Part shown: positions 5,807 to 5,940 of the stretch, piece after piece | Position numbering within the stretch: position 1 is the stretch's first letter | How the letters are laid out: every line of letters begins with the position of its first letter | DNA from: an uncultured Oscillospiraceae bacterium | GTDB taxonomy: Bacteria > Bacillota_A > Clostridia > Oscillospirales > Oscillospiraceae | Length of the DNA stretch: 5,940 bases | Direction: 5' to 3' | NCBI GenBank assembly: GCA_944385265.1 | Contig: CALWWO010000144.1 | Location: 1 to 5,940, forward strand | Program-made: the position numbers and the translations under genes | The notes under the pieces: model-generated | The model's database searches: none | The model's input: only the letters and a program-made list of their open reading frames with translations | Told to the model about the DNA's origin: nothing

Positions 5807-5940
5807 TTACTCTAACACATAAACTATGGCGTTTTTAACACCAAAAATTATACACTCATCTTTCGTTTCAAAGAAAAGGTCTATCGTATTTCCTGATACG
5901 CCTGTATCACCTACGACTGCCAAACCATATTCCCAACTTC
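5807..5940 (-). CDS. 3D-domain protein, C-terminal 43 residues (YabE/Rpf-like; partial)
   Basis: This frame enters from the window edge and ends at TAA (5809-5807). It reads SWEYGLAVVGDTGVSGNTID, then LFFETKDECIIFGVKNAIVYVLE. This is the end of a 3D domain, whose family pattern is roughly G-AVxDTGGAIKGxxIDLFF followed by a GxxxVxVYVL strand. Two of the three namesake aspartates (in GDTG and IDLFF) are visible; the first would lie outside the window. The domain forms a double-psi beta-barrel related to MltA-type lytic enzymes and is found at the C-terminus of YabE-like proteins, often behind G5 repeats. The expected role is peptidoglycan remodelling at the cell surface. Its position just upstream of rsmA matches yabE in B. 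subtilis. The N-terminal architecture cannot be judged from this window. Confidence 0.85.
   Translation of the reverse strand, partial: SWEYGLAVVGDTGVSGNTIDLFFETKDECIIFGVKNAIVYVLE

Overview
The window is a stretch of bacterial chromosome, probably from an anaerobic Firmicute of the class Clostridia. The evidence is an AT-leaning base composition, strong AGGAGG-type ribosome sites, sigma-A type promoters with 17-bp spacers, intrinsic terminators after most units, a YabE-like 3D protein next to rsmA, and a BmrC/BmrD-like exporter pair. Every gene I can support lies on the minus strand, so transcription runs from position 5940 towards position 1. I found no mobile element, CRISPR array, origin or integration scar.

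In order of transcription: (1) 5940-5807 is the last 43 codons of a 3D-domain cell-wall protein, followed within 4 nt by an 18-bp terminator hairpin. (2) 5724-4855 is rsmA (ksgA), the 16S rRNA dimethyladenosine transferase; its best candidate promoter lies inside the preceding terminator, and a weak terminator follows the gene. (3) 4639-2876 is a GTP-type phosphoenolpyruvate carboxykinase with its own promoter, an imperfect palindrome covering the -10 region, and a 15-bp terminator. (4) 2774-2701 is a single tRNA-Gln(CUG) behind a perfect TTGACA-N17-TATAAT promoter, with a 13-bp hairpin directly after its CCA end. (5) 2497-1 is a two-gene ABC exporter operon. The first gene (591 aa) is complete and has Asp in place of the catalytic Glu. 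The second starts 1 nt after the first gene's stop and runs off the window after 240 codons. A promoter and a terminator-like hairpin with a U-rich tail lie in its leader.

Functionally this is mostly housekeeping: ribosome maturation, cell-wall remodelling, gluconeogenic or anaplerotic carbon flow and glutamine decoding, followed by a likely drug or lipid exporter. I see no clearly new system. The parts most worth a second look are the attenuator-like leader and asymmetric ATPase of the exporter, the extra membrane helix of its partner, the operator-like palindrome at the pckG promoter, and the rsmA promoter nested in a terminator. The gaps longer than about 70 bases (2498-2700, 2775-2875, 4640-4854, 5725-5806) are accounted for by the tRNA and the regulatory sites listed.
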